A stretch of DNA of 56,356 nucleotides from an uncultured Proteiniphilum sp. (lineage in GTDB: Bacteria; Bacteroidota; Bacteroidia; Bacteroidales; Dysgonomonadaceae), in assembly GCF_937873925.1 (NCBI RefSeq), contig NZ_CALNAT010000047.1, forward strand, positions 1 to 56,356, read 5' to 3'. Made by a program: the position numbers and the translations under genes. A model generated the notes under the pieces. The model was not told where the DNA came from and did no database searches. It saw only the letters and a list, made by a program, of their open reading frames with translations. This document shows positions 34,751 through 44,055 of this stretch, one piece after another; the stretch's first letter is position 1; each line of letters opens with the position of its first letter.

Positions 34751-36511
34751 ATGAAAAAAAATATCCAACCGGCAGTTATATTTAATCTTCTGCTCACGCT
34801 ATTACTTTTTTCTTCATGCAGTGATATTTTGGATGTAAATACCTATTCGAAAATAACCAATGAACACATTGAAGATTCAGACAAAGGGGCTGATATGTGG
34901 GTTATGGGTGCCTACAACGGACTATCCCGTATGTATGTGTATGACGAGTTTCCCCGTTGTCTGGAACTCGATAATGATTATGTAACCGGTCCGAGCTGGG
35001 CTTTCAGTGAACTAGGCGCTGGTAACTTTCAAGGCTTAAACAATCAATCGGATGCAGTATGGAAACTCAGTTATGATCTGATCAACAGAACCAATGAAGC
35101 AATTTACCATATTGAGGAAATGAAAAATGTTACTGAAGTCGCGAAGAATAATTGTTTGGGTGAACTCTATTTTCTGCAGGCTTATGGTTATTTTCTGTTG
35201 GTACGTGCTTATGGGGCAGTTCCCATTTTTAAAACTTCCATTAATCAAGGAAATGATCCCAATCAACCCCGTCAGTCAATACCGACAGTATATGCACATA
35301 TCATAAATCTTTTGTCTAATGCAAAAGAGATGATCTATAAAAATACAAATTCTTCATATAAGGAGGGCCGTGTTTCTGCAGGGGCAGCAGCCTCTTTATT
35401 GGCGAAAGTGTATGCAACCATTGGTTCTGCATCAATGCCATCAGGTACAGTATATGTAAGAGGGGGTATACCTTTTGTTATGAACGGTGCTACAAAAGAA
35501 CTTACACAACCGCAAAGATTATTCATTCAGAAGCAACTTGTGGCCGGTTATGAATCTTTTGACTATATTCAATATTACACTCTCGCGAGGGATCTTGCAA
35601 AAGAAGTGATGGACAAACAATACGGTGATCATGAATTACTTCCATACGAATCACTTTGGAAAAAATCAGGAAGAAACAGTAAGGAGCATTTTTTTGCCTT
35701 ACAGACAAAATCGGGCGATGATTATTTCGGAGCTCTTTTTGCAAGGGCATATTCCGGTCAGATTGTGAATGGATACGTACCAAACGGAGGAGGCTTATCG
35801 CATGGTTTAAGAGATCATTGGTATAAATTATTTGAAGATCAGGATCTGCGCATTGTGGAAGGGGTTATGCATCGATATGTTCGCCAAAGTGATATGAGTT
35901 GGAATGGAGGGGCATTTTATCCCAATACCGAAGAATGGAGAATTAAGGCTACCGGTAAAGATAATGCCGGGAATAAAGTTGGTGATCCGGTGCCACCTTT
36001 CAATGATGGACGTTCGTATGGATCTTCGATAGGTGAAAACTATCTGGCTTATGTAACTAAATATACGGATGTTACCGATCGTTCTCTCACCAGAACCGAT
36101 GCTATGCTCCCTTTACTTCGCTATACCGATCTGGTATTGATTTTTGCAGAAGCATCCAATGAAGTGGATGGTTTGAATAACGAAGCATTGGCTGCTCTGA
36201 ATTCAGTACGTGCAAGAAGTAATGCTTCTATAAAAACAATGGGGACTTCTGAACCCGGAAGTATAGAATCGATAGAGGAATTCCGTTCGGCTGTTCTCGA
36301 AGAAAGAGCTATGGAACTGGCTTATGAAAGCGATCGTCGATGGGATTTGATCCGTTGGGGAATTTATTTGGGGGTGATGAATGGAATAGGTACGGTAGAC
36401 GAGATAAATACGATTAAGATGAGAGAGTCGAAACATTTACTCTATCCCATACCTCAGGATGAACTCCTGGCCAATCAAGCCATTACAGAGAATAATCCGG
36501 GGTGGCAATAA
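34751..36511 (+). CDS. SusD/RagB-type surface glycan-binding lipoprotein
   Basis: A 586-residue lipoprotein (signal LLLFSSC, Cys about 23) that lids the SusC channel. Helical TPR-like repeats are visible (CLGELYFLQAYGYFLLVRAYGAVPIF), and the RagB signature is at the C-terminus (DAMLPLLRYTDLVLIFAEASNEV, RAMELAYESDRRWDLIRWG, KHLLYPIPQDELLAN). It lies between the SusC and SGBP genes in one transcription unit. Confidence 0.96.
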   Translation: MKKNIQPAVIFNLLLTLLLFSSCSDILDVNTYSKITNEHIEDSDKGADMWVMGAYNGLSRMYVYDEFPRCLELDNDYVTGPSWAFSELGAGNFQGLNNQSDAVWKLSYDLINRTNEAIYHIEEMKNVTEVAKNNCLGELYFLQAYGYFLLVRAYGAVPIFKTSINQGNDPNQPRQSIPTVYAHIINLLSNAKEMIYKNTNSSYKEGRVSAGAAASLLAKVYATIGSASMPSGTVYVRGGIPFVMNGATKELTQPQRLFIQKQLVAGYESFDYIQYYTLARDLAKEVMDKQYGDHELLPYESLWKKSGRNSKEHFFALQTKSGDDYFGALFARAYSGQIVNGYVPNGGGLSHGLRDHWYKLFEDQDLRIVEGVMHRYVRQSDMSWNGGAFYPNTEEWRIKATGKDNAGNKVGDPVPPFNDGRSYGSSIGENYLAYVTKYTDVTDRSLTRTDAMLPLLRYTDLVLIFAEASNEVDGLNNEALAALNSVRARSNASIKTMGTSEPGSIESIEEFRSAVLEERAMELAYESDRRWDLIRWGIYLGVMNGIGTVDEINTIKMRESKHLLYPIPQDELLANQAITENNPGWQ

Positions 36512-36534
36512 GAATGATGTAACATTAAAATCTT

Positions 36535-37785
36535 TTGAATATGAAAACAATAATTAAATATATCTCAATTATATTCCTGATGACGATATACCTCATGGCT
36601 TGCGACGATATTGTAACATATGACGATAACTTTGTGGATGAGACCAAATCGTATGGACCTCCCGTTATTACACGCATTAGTCCTGTCGAAACTCCTGAAA
36701 GAGATACAACACAAGGAGGTTTCAACCAGATGGTAATCATCCATGGTGAAAATCTGAGTAAAGTAATATCAATCAAATTCAACGATCAGTCGGTAGATAC
36801 CGAAGAAATATATGCTACCTACTCCAGAATTGTCGTGGCTATTCCCGGTAATGTTCCTGATGAAATAACCAATAAGGTTGTGGTAACAACTGAAAAAGGG
36901 GAGACTGAATTCCCATTTAAAGTGACTTTTCCCGATTTTATTGTAAATGGATTCAGTTGCGAATTTGGCAATGACGGTGATGAGATTTCTATTCTCGGCG
37001 AAAATTTATTGTTGTATGACCTCACCGCCGAAAATGGGGATATAAAAGTGAACGGAACCCCCGCTACCATAGTATCGACAACTGAAAGGGAGGTTAAGAT
37101 TATCTTACCGACAGGTACAATCGATAATTCAAAGATCACGTTGAGTAGCCCCCGAATTCTTGCAGTGCTGGGCGAAGAACCTATCGAATTGGCCTACCGC
37201 GACCTTGGTTTCAGAATTGTGGATATTGGCCCCAACTTTATGACAAATCCCTGGACAAGGGGTTTTGCCACAGACGGTACGCAGGAGGGTGACCCGAAGC
37301 CCATATCTCCGGGGACTTGTTTCTCCCGGATTAAAGGAACTGTTGGCGGTTATAGTACCAATGTCACCGTATCTAATTATCCTTTTGATGCACCCACATC
37401 TGATCCGTTCTTTGCCGATATGAAAGCGAATCCACAGGATTATGAAATCAAATATGAGCTTCTGGTTAAATCTGATTTCCCAATAATTGCACCACAAGAT
37501 CGCATCACTCTTCAAATAAATAGTTTACGTGCTATGCCAGTTTTGGAACGTGAGTGGCATCCTGCTAGGTCGGGAGTTGCTTATCATACAGATGACAAAT
37601 GGATAACACAAACATTTAATGTGGATTTGTTCAAAAATGCCACAGGAGGCTATCCTGTCATGGAATCAGGGAATACTTTTACTTATGCTTATATACATGC
37701 TGTAGGCACTGTTGCGCCAACGGATTTTTCCATGGCCAATCTACGTTTTAATAAAAAAATAAATGTTGTAAGGAAACAAATATAA
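36535..37785 (+). CDS. Surface glycan-binding protein with IPT/TIG domains
   Basis: A 416-residue lipoprotein (signal YLMAC, Cys22). Two IPT/TIG-like immunoglobulin folds are visible, the first at about residues 39-140 (PPVITRISPVETPERD, MVIIHGENLSKVISIKFND), the second with NDGDEISILGENLLL. A C-terminal domain (about 225-416) resembles the glycan-binding end of Bacteroides SGBP-B proteins (DLGFRIVDIGPNFMTNPW, MENANLRF-type end ATDFSMANLRF). It presumably holds the polymer at the cell surface. No catalytic motif is present. Confidence 0.82.
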   Translation: MNMKTIIKYISIIFLMTIYLMACDDIVTYDDNFVDETKSYGPPVITRISPVETPERDTTQGGFNQMVIIHGENLSKVISIKFNDQSVDTEEIYATYSRIVVAIPGNVPDEITNKVVVTTEKGETEFPFKVTFPDFIVNGFSCEFGNDGDEISILGENLLLYDLTAENGDIKVNGTPATIVSTTEREVKIILPTGTIDNSKITLSSPRILAVLGEEPIELAYRDLGFRIVDIGPNFMTNPWTRGFATDGTQEGDPKPISPGTCFSRIKGTVGGYSTNVTVSNYPFDAPTSDPFFADMKANPQDYEIKYELLVKSDFPIIAPQDRITLQINSLRAMPVLEREWHPARSGVAYHTDDKWITQTFNVDLFKNATGGYPVMESGNTFTYAYIHAVGTVAPTDFSMANLRFNKKINVVRKQI

Positions 37786-37843
37786 AATATTTTTGAGGGG
37801 CCATTGCCTAAAAGCAGCAGTGGTTCCCTCAATAAAAATTATT

Positions 37844-38980
37844 ATGAAAAAATTTATTTTTATAATATCACTTATCGCTCTCGCCTTGGTTACCGCTTGC
37901 GAAAAAGGGGAAGATATCAAAACACCGGTTGGGCCCGAAAAACCCGATACTAACCCCGATCCGGGGACTTCCTATCCCAACGCAATGGTCGAAAGTTTTG
38001 GAGTGAATCTTTCAGGAGCCGAGTTCGGAGGTGTTTACCCGGGAGTGATCGGAACCCATTATGGGTATCCGACAGCCAATTGTCTCGATTATTTTAAATC
38101 TAAAAAATTGACACTTATCCGTTTCCCGTTTCGTTGGGAAAGGGTGCAATATGAACTGAATGGTTCACTGAATCCTCTCGATTTAGGTGAAATGAAAAAA
38201 TTTGTCAAAGCGGCAGAAGATAGAAACATGCCGGTCATTCTGGATATGCATAATTTTGCCCGCCGTTCGTTCGATGGAGGACAGACCCAGACGGTGATAG
38301 GTGCGGGAGCGGAACTTACAAAGGAACATCTGGCGGATGTATGGAAAAAACTTGCGCTTGAGTTCAAGTCGTATAAGAATATCTGGGCGTACGATATTAT
38401 GAACGAACCCTATTCGATGCCAACCACATCAGCCTGGTTTGAAATTGCTCAGGCAACCATCAACACCATCCGGCAAGTGGATACCGAAACACCTATACTC
38501 ATTAGCGGAGACCGTTATAGTTCCGCTTTCCATTGGGTTCAGTTCAGTGACAACCTGAGGAATCTGGTCGATCCGTCAGACAATCTTATTTATCAGGCTC
38601 ATACCTATTTCGATAAAAACAACTCCGGTTCTTACGGAAGTTATGTAAATGACGTTTTCGTCCCCTCAACGTATGAAGCCGAAGAAGCAACGCCGCAAAC
38701 CGGGGTGGAAAGGATCAAACCTTTTGTGGACTGGCTGAGAAAGTATAACAAAAAGGGGATAGTCGGAGAATACGGAATTCCGGATGATGATCCGAGGTGG
38801 AATACAGTATTGGAAAATATGCTTATCTACATGAGGGATAATGGAGTGCCCGGCACCTATTGGTCGGCAGGTCCCAGGTGGGGCAATTATCGCCTGGCCG
38901 TGCAACCGACCAACAATTATACAACCGATCGGCCTCAGATGGCTGTATTGGAAAAATATACCGTCACCGATCCGAAGTAA
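37844..38980 (+). CDS. Lipid-anchored GH5 endo-glycanase
   Basis: A 378-residue GH5 enzyme with a lipoprotein signal (ALALVTAC, Cys19) and a Pro/Asp linker. Glu188 in YDIMNEP is the acid/base and Glu309 in IVGEYGIP is the nucleophile. The N-terminal barrel pattern (FGVNLSGAEFGG, LTLIRFPFRWERVQ) resembles GH5 endo-beta-1,4-glucanases of the subfamily-5 type; the subfamily assignment is tentative. Lipidation suggests it cuts polymer at the cell surface. ATG 37844 starts the signal peptide. A close paralogue follows. Confidence 0.88.
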   Translation: MKKFIFIISLIALALVTACEKGEDIKTPVGPEKPDTNPDPGTSYPNAMVESFGVNLSGAEFGGVYPGVIGTHYGYPTANCLDYFKSKKLTLIRFPFRWERVQYELNGSLNPLDLGEMKKFVKAAEDRNMPVILDMHNFARRSFDGGQTQTVIGAGAELTKEHLADVWKKLALEFKSYKNIWAYDIMNEPYSMPTTSAWFEIAQATINTIRQVDTETPILISGDRYSSAFHWVQFSDNLRNLVDPSDNLIYQAHTYFDKNNSGSYGSYVNDVFVPSTYEAEEATPQTGVERIKPFVDWLRKYNKKGIVGEYGIPDDDPRWNTVLENMLIYMRDNGVPGTYWSAGPRWGNYRLAVQPTNNYTTDRPQMAVLEKYTVTDPK

Positions 38981-39015
38981 GAAGTTTTAATAATTCATAT
39001 TCAAAACAATAAATA

Positions 39016-40050
39016 ATGGGTAAAAAAATAAAGTTTTCGTTTTTAGTAGCAGTAATTATGGTGACAAGCCTTACTGCTCAGAATTTCTCAAAAGTAAATA
39101 ATCCTCCTCAACCCTTTGGGCTGAACCTGGCCGGGGCCGACTTTGGTAAAAACTTCCCCGGGGTATATAACAAAGATTATACTTATCCTACAGCCGCCAA
39201 TCTCGATTATGTCAAATCAAAAGGGTTCCAGTTGATCCGATTGCCTTTTAAATGGGACAGGATTCAGCATCAGCTTTACGGAGAATTGGAAAAAGAAGAG
39301 CTTGAACGCCTGAGATTTGTTGTGGATGAAGCTGCCAAACGGGATATTCTTGTATTGTTTGATTTGCATAATTACGGACGAAGATACCTGGGTGAAACGA
39401 GATATATTATTGGAGAAGGTGGATTGGAGATAGCGCATCTTGCTGATTTATGGGGAAAAATTGCAAAAGAATTCCACGAATATGAAAATATCTGGGGTTA
39501 TGGTTTAATGAATGAGCCAAACAACATGCTGGACGGTACTCCCTGGGTAAAAATTGCACAGGCATCCATACTGGCCATTCGAAAGTATGACATGAAAAAC
39601 TCGATTGTAGTGGGAGGCGATAGCTGGAGTTCGGCAGAACGCTGGATGCAATTCAGTGATAACCTGAAAAATCTCTTCGATCCTGCTGACAATTTAATTT
39701 TTGAAGCGCATGTTTATTTCGATAATGATGCTTCAGGAACCTACAAAAAAAGCTATGAAGAAGAAAAAGCCAATCCCTATAAAGGGATCGAACGTATACA
39801 ACCTTTTATCAAATGGCTGCGGGAGAATAATTTAAGAGGTTTCATTGGCGAGTATGGTATTCCCGATGAGGATGAACGCTGGCAGGTCTGTCTGGACAAT
39901 TTCCTCTCTTATCTGCAGGACAATGGAATCAATGGAACCTATTGGGCTGCAGGCCCGTGGTGGGGGAAAAACTTCATGGCCATTCAGCCGATAGAGGGTC
40001 AGGAACGCCCACAGATGAAGATTGTAGAAAAATATCTCTGGACAAAATAG
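39016..40050 (+). CDS. Secreted GH5 glycanase, paralogue of the preceding gene
   Basis: A 344-residue GH5 enzyme with a Sec signal ending SLTAQ and no lipobox Cys. Glu167 (YGLMNEPNN) and Glu279 (FIGEYGIPDED) are the catalytic pair. Most of the barrel matches the upstream gene residue by residue (FGLNLAGADFGKNFPGVY against FGVNLSGAEFGGVYPGVI; WMQFSDNLKNLFDPADNLIF against WVQFSDNLRNLVDPSDNLIY), so the two arose by tandem duplication. It is probably periplasmic and may act on shorter fragments than its lipid-anchored twin. Confidence 0.88.
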   Translation: MGKKIKFSFLVAVIMVTSLTAQNFSKVNNPPQPFGLNLAGADFGKNFPGVYNKDYTYPTAANLDYVKSKGFQLIRLPFKWDRIQHQLYGELEKEELERLRFVVDEAAKRDILVLFDLHNYGRRYLGETRYIIGEGGLEIAHLADLWGKIAKEFHEYENIWGYGLMNEPNNMLDGTPWVKIAQASILAIRKYDMKNSIVVGGDSWSSAERWMQFSDNLKNLFDPADNLIFEAHVYFDNDASGTYKKSYEEEKANPYKGIERIQPFIKWLRENNLRGFIGEYGIPDEDERWQVCLDNFLSYLQDNGINGTYWAAGPWWGKNFMAIQPIEGQERPQMKIVEKYLWTK

Positions 40051-40071
40051 ATAATTTAGCGTAACTGTTGT

Positions 40072-41442
40072 ATGAAAATAGGATTACTATTGATCGGTCT
40101 GTTTTTCGTCTTTTCAAAAGGTGTATCGTCGGAAATCACTCAATTTACCTCGATAAGTTCTTCATGCGGACGATTGGTTATTTCGGATAATAAGAGATTT
40201 ATCGTCCATGAGGACGGAACACCTTTCTTCTTTTTTGCAGATACCGCCTGGCAACTTTTTCACCGGCTTACAAGAGAAGAGATCGAGTACTATTTTCAAA
40301 ATCGGGCAAGTAAAGGTTTTACAGTCATTCAGGCAGTCATCTTACCCGAACTGGATGGATTGCAAACCCCAAATCGGTATGGAGCACTGCCCTTAATCAA
40401 CAGTAATCCGGAAACACCCAATGAAGCATGGTTTGACTGGATTGATGAAGTCGTTGCCATGGCGCAGGAATATGGGTTATACATGGCATTGGTACCCACC
40501 TGGGGTGACAAGGTGGACAAGAAATGGGGAGTGGGGCCTGAAATCTTTTCAGTGGAGAATGCGTGTGAATACGGTAAGTTCCTGGGAAAACGCTATAAGG
40601 ATATGCCCAATATCATTTGGATGAACGGCGGTGATCGTTCGGCCGAAGGTAAGAACTATGAAATATGGGATGCCCTGGCAAGGGGAATCAAATCGGAAGA
40701 TAAGCATCATTTAATGACCTTCCATCCGCAAGGCGAGCGTTCCTCTTCCGAATGGTTTCACCAATCCGACTGGTGCGATTTCAACATATGCCAGACCAGT
40801 CACTCACACACAGACTATGCGATCTATGAGCGATTGCTGGTAAAGGATTATCGGTTGAAGCCGGTGAAACCATGTATCGATGCCGAGCCCCGTTATGAAG
40901 ATATCCCGGTTGGGTTTAAGCCCGAAAATGGCTGGTTCGACGATACAGATGTGAGGCAGTCGCTTTACTGGAGTCTTTTCTCGGGAGGATTTGGCTATAC
41001 TTACGGTAGCAACAGTGTCTGGCAATTCTATGAAGAGGGACGCAAACCAATGTGCGATGCACGGAGAAGCTGGCAGGAAGCGCTTGACTTACCCGGCTCA
41101 TTTGCGATAAAGCATGCCAGCACATTATTGGGATCCTTTGATTATCTGAGCCGCGTGCCGGATCAAAGTCTCATCGTCAGTGCCAATAGTAACAATCGGG
41201 AAAAAGTAGTGGCGACACGAGGTGACGGCTACGCCCTGGTATATATTCCCACTGGAAAAGAGACCATTGTATCTCTTGAAAAAATGAACACCACAAAAAA
41301 AATCAGGCTCTCGTGGTTTCAGCCCGTCACCGGTATAAAAACAGCCATTAAAATAACCAAAGCAAAAGGAAACTATGTTGCCAAACCGGCGACTCATGGA
41401 AAAGGAAACGACTGGATTTTAGTCATTGAAGAGATAAGATAG
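40072..41442 (+). CDS. GH140/DUF4038-like exported glycoside hydrolase
   Basis: A 456-residue exported protein with the DUF4038 (GH140-like) barrel: RLVISDNKRFIVHEDGTPFFFFADTAW, TVIQAVILPELDG, ALVPTWGDKV, IIWMNGGD, and the CIDAEPRYE acidic site. A C-terminal 'putative collagen-binding' beta-domain follows (LIVSANSNNREKVVATRGDGYALVYIPTGK). The founding GH140 enzyme is an apiosidase acting on rhamnogalacturonan II, but many relatives have unknown specificities. Here the neighbours are GH5 and GH130, so I would not assume apiose. Confidence 0.82.
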   Translation: MKIGLLLIGLFFVFSKGVSSEITQFTSISSSCGRLVISDNKRFIVHEDGTPFFFFADTAWQLFHRLTREEIEYYFQNRASKGFTVIQAVILPELDGLQTPNRYGALPLINSNPETPNEAWFDWIDEVVAMAQEYGLYMALVPTWGDKVDKKWGVGPEIFSVENACEYGKFLGKRYKDMPNIIWMNGGDRSAEGKNYEIWDALARGIKSEDKHHLMTFHPQGERSSSEWFHQSDWCDFNICQTSHSHTDYAIYERLLVKDYRLKPVKPCIDAEPRYEDIPVGFKPENGWFDDTDVRQSLYWSLFSGGFGYTYGSNSVWQFYEEGRKPMCDARRSWQEALDLPGSFAIKHASTLLGSFDYLSRVPDQSLIVSANSNNREKVVATRGDGYALVYIPTGKETIVSLEKMNTTKKIRLSWFQPVTGIKTAIKITKAKGNYVAKPATHGKGNDWILVIEEIR

Positions 41443-41474
41443 GCAGGACAATTAAAAATTCATTAGAAAAATAT

Positions 41475-42674
41475 ATGGACAAAGAGATATTACGTATTAT
41501 CAGTGAGCACGAGAGTCTGGTGACACGTAAAAATGAAATAGTGAGCAAAAGTAATGGCGTATATAACCGCTATAAATACCCCATTCTCACCGCAGAACAT
41601 GTTCCGGTGAACTGGCGGTATGATCTGGATTCGGATACCAATCACTATATGATGGAACGTATTCAGATGAATGCGGTGATGAATTCGGGCGCTATTAAAT
41701 TAGGGGATAAATATATATTGGTTGTCAGGGTAGAAGGAGCAGATCGCAAATCATTCTTTGCCGTTGCAGAAAGTCCCAATGGTATCGACAATTTTCGTTT
41801 CTGGGATTACCCGATCCTGATGCCGGAAGGAGAAAATCCGGATGTGAATGTGTATGATATGCGTCTGACGGCACATCAAGATGGCTGGATATATGGCATC
41901 TTCTGTACAGAGCGTAAAGACCCTGATGCTCCTAAAGGCGATCTGTCTTCAGCCATCGCTTCAGCGGGTATTGCCAGAACAAAAGACCTGAAAGAATGGG
42001 AACGGCTGCCCGATTTAAAAACCAGGTCACAACAGCGGAATGTAGTGCTGCATCCCGAATTTGTTGACGGTAAATATGCACTCTACACCCGCCCGCAGGA
42101 CGGTTTTATCGATACAGGCAATGGAGGAGGAATTGGTTGGGCATTGGTAGATGATATCTGTCATGCCGAGGTTACAACCGAAAAAATAATCGAACCGCGT
42201 ATTTACCACACCATCAAAGAATTGAAGAATGGAGAAGGACCTCACCCGATCAAAACAGCGAAAGGATGGCTGCATTTGGCCCATGGGGTACGCATGTGTG
42301 CTGCCGGACTTAGGTACGTTTTATATTTATATGTGACCGATCTGGATGATCCAACCAGACTCATCGCCTCGCCCGGAGGGTATTTTATGGCACCCGAAGG
42401 AGAAGAACGGGTGGGTGATGTTTCCAATGTATTGTTTTCCAACGGATGGATTGTTGATGATGATGGAACGGTTTTTATCTATTACGCCTCATCCGACACC
42501 CGGATGCATGTAGCAACTTCTACCATAGACAAACTGATAGACTACTGTTTCAATACTTCTGAAGACGGCCTTTGTTCAATGAATTCCGTTATGTCGATTT
42601 TGAGATTGATCGAAAAGAATAAAAAAGGTTTTTCGGAAATAATGATGAAAGATCATTTATATAAATACTTATGA
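41475..42674 (+). CDS. GH130 4-O-beta-D-mannosyl-D-glucose phosphorylase-like enzyme
   Basis: A 399-residue cytosolic enzyme (no signal peptide). It matches, from memory, the B. fragilis mannosylglucose phosphorylase over long stretches (VRVEGADRKSFFAVAESPNG, DLKTRSQQRNVVLHPEFVDG, LYTRPQDGFIDTG, NGEGPHPIKTAKGWLHLAHG, GEERVGDVSNVLFSNGWI). Asp128 in NVYDMRLT is the likely general acid. The reaction is phosphorolysis of Man-beta-1,4-Glc to mannose-1-phosphate and glucose, saving ATP. Its stop overlaps the esterase start by four bases (ATGA). Confidence 0.9.
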   Translation: MDKEILRIISEHESLVTRKNEIVSKSNGVYNRYKYPILTAEHVPVNWRYDLDSDTNHYMMERIQMNAVMNSGAIKLGDKYILVVRVEGADRKSFFAVAESPNGIDNFRFWDYPILMPEGENPDVNVYDMRLTAHQDGWIYGIFCTERKDPDAPKGDLSSAIASAGIARTKDLKEWERLPDLKTRSQQRNVVLHPEFVDGKYALYTRPQDGFIDTGNGGGIGWALVDDICHAEVTTEKIIEPRIYHTIKELKNGEGPHPIKTAKGWLHLAHGVRMCAAGLRYVLYLYVTDLDDPTRLIASPGGYFMAPEGEERVGDVSNVLFSNGWIVDDDGTVFIYYASSDTRMHVATSTIDKLIDYCFNTSEDGLCSMNSVMSILRLIEKNKKGFSEIMMKDHLYKYL

Positions 42675-43963
42675 GACCTACGATTAATATACTGTTGTTA
42701 TTTGTTTTTAATTCATTCCTGTCCGTTGCCCAACTGTCCGAACAATTGGTGATAGTGCACGTTTCTCCCCAGAACAGGGACTGGGACTATACCCTCGGCG
42801 AAAATGCCAGGTTCGATATAATGGTCACCAAAAACCGATTCCCCTTGGAGAACGTGGAACTGCGTTATGAGTTGTCGTACGATATGATGCCCGCTTTCAA
42901 AAAGGGAACGGCATTACTCAAAGACGGCAAAATGCAACTTGAAGCGGGTACAATGAAACAACCGGGGTTTCTGCGTTGTCTTGTCTATGCTTCATATAAT
43001 GGAAAAGAGTATGAAGGGCGTGCGACAGTGGGTTTCGAACCTGAGAATATTATTCCTGTAACCCGGATGCCTGACGATTTCAATCAGTTCTGGTCTGATG
43101 CGATCAGTTATAATGCACGCCTGCCGCTGGATTTGCGTATGCACCTGTTGCCCGGCAGAAGCACTGCGAAGGTCGATGTATATGAAATCGATTTTCAGAA
43201 TTACCATGAAGGAGGGCGTATGTATGGTATACTATGCATGCCGAAAGCGCCGGGAAAATATCCTGCTTTGCTGCGTGTACCCGGAGCGGGGATCCGTCCA
43301 TATACCGGTCATATTCCTGGCGCTGAAAATGGTTATATTACACTCGATCTCGGTATTCATGGTATTCCGGTGACCATGGATAATTATATTTACGAGAATC
43401 TGGGCAAGGGCGCCCTTTATAATTATCAGTATACCGGCTGGGAGAATAGGGATAAAGTTTATTATAAAAGAGTATATCTGGGATGCATAAAAGCAGTCGA
43501 TGTCATTTTCAGCCTGCCCGGATTCGATGGTCAAAATCTCGTTGTACAGGGGGGCAGTCAGGGCGGCGCATTATCCATCGTGACCGGGGCCCTGGATAAG
43601 AGGGTGAAAGGAGTCATAGCCCTTTTTCCTGCTCTTGCCGACCTTACTGGGGTGTTACATGGGCGGGCCAGTGGATGGCCTGCAATTTTCAGCGACACAA
43701 ACGAACCTGCTTCACTTCGCGACCTGAAGGTGCAGAATACGCAGTATTATGATGTGGTAAATTTTGCCCGCATTCTTACTGTGCCCGTATTTTTCTCTTT
43801 TGGCTATAACGACATGGTGTGCCCCCCGACCTCAATGTTTGCCGCCTACAATGCAGTCTCCTCTCCCAAAGAACTGATGGTAGTTCCGGAGACAGCCCAT
43901 TATGCCTTTCCTGAGCAGTGGAACAGTTCCTGGAAATGGTGGCTGGTCATCAAAGATAAGTAA
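42671..43963 (+). CDS. CE7-like acetyl esterase (AXE1 domain)
   Basis: A 430-residue exported alpha/beta-hydrolase with an N-terminal beta-domain (about 25-125). The catalytic triad is Ser296 (QGGSQGG), Asp381 (FGYNDMVCPP) and His410 (PETAHYAFPE), the arrangement of CE7 acetyl-xylan/cephalosporin-C deacetylases. It would remove acetyl groups from oligosaccharides before uptake. It is translationally coupled to the GH130 gene, although that product is cytosolic and this one periplasmic. Confidence 0.85.
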   Translation: MRPTINILLLFVFNSFLSVAQLSEQLVIVHVSPQNRDWDYTLGENARFDIMVTKNRFPLENVELRYELSYDMMPAFKKGTALLKDGKMQLEAGTMKQPGFLRCLVYASYNGKEYEGRATVGFEPENIIPVTRMPDDFNQFWSDAISYNARLPLDLRMHLLPGRSTAKVDVYEIDFQNYHEGGRMYGILCMPKAPGKYPALLRVPGAGIRPYTGHIPGAENGYITLDLGIHGIPVTMDNYIYENLGKGALYNYQYTGWENRDKVYYKRVYLGCIKAVDVIFSLPGFDGQNLVVQGGSQGGALSIVTGALDKRVKGVIALFPALADLTGVLHGRASGWPAIFSDTNEPASLRDLKVQNTQYYDVVNFARILTVPVFFSFGYNDMVCPPTSMFAAYNAVSSPKELMVVPETAHYAFPEQWNSSWKWWLVIKDK

Positions 43964-44055
43964 ACATTCAGGCCATTGGGCATCATCCCATGGATTGAGT
44001 CACTCAATTTGAATGAATTATATCTGTTTTATTCACTACATAATTGATTTTTGAT

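Noticed and set aside
40072..41442. Calling the DUF4038 protein an apiosidase.
   Set aside because: The locus has no other rhamnogalacturonan-II enzymes, so the founding activity of GH140 should not be transferred.
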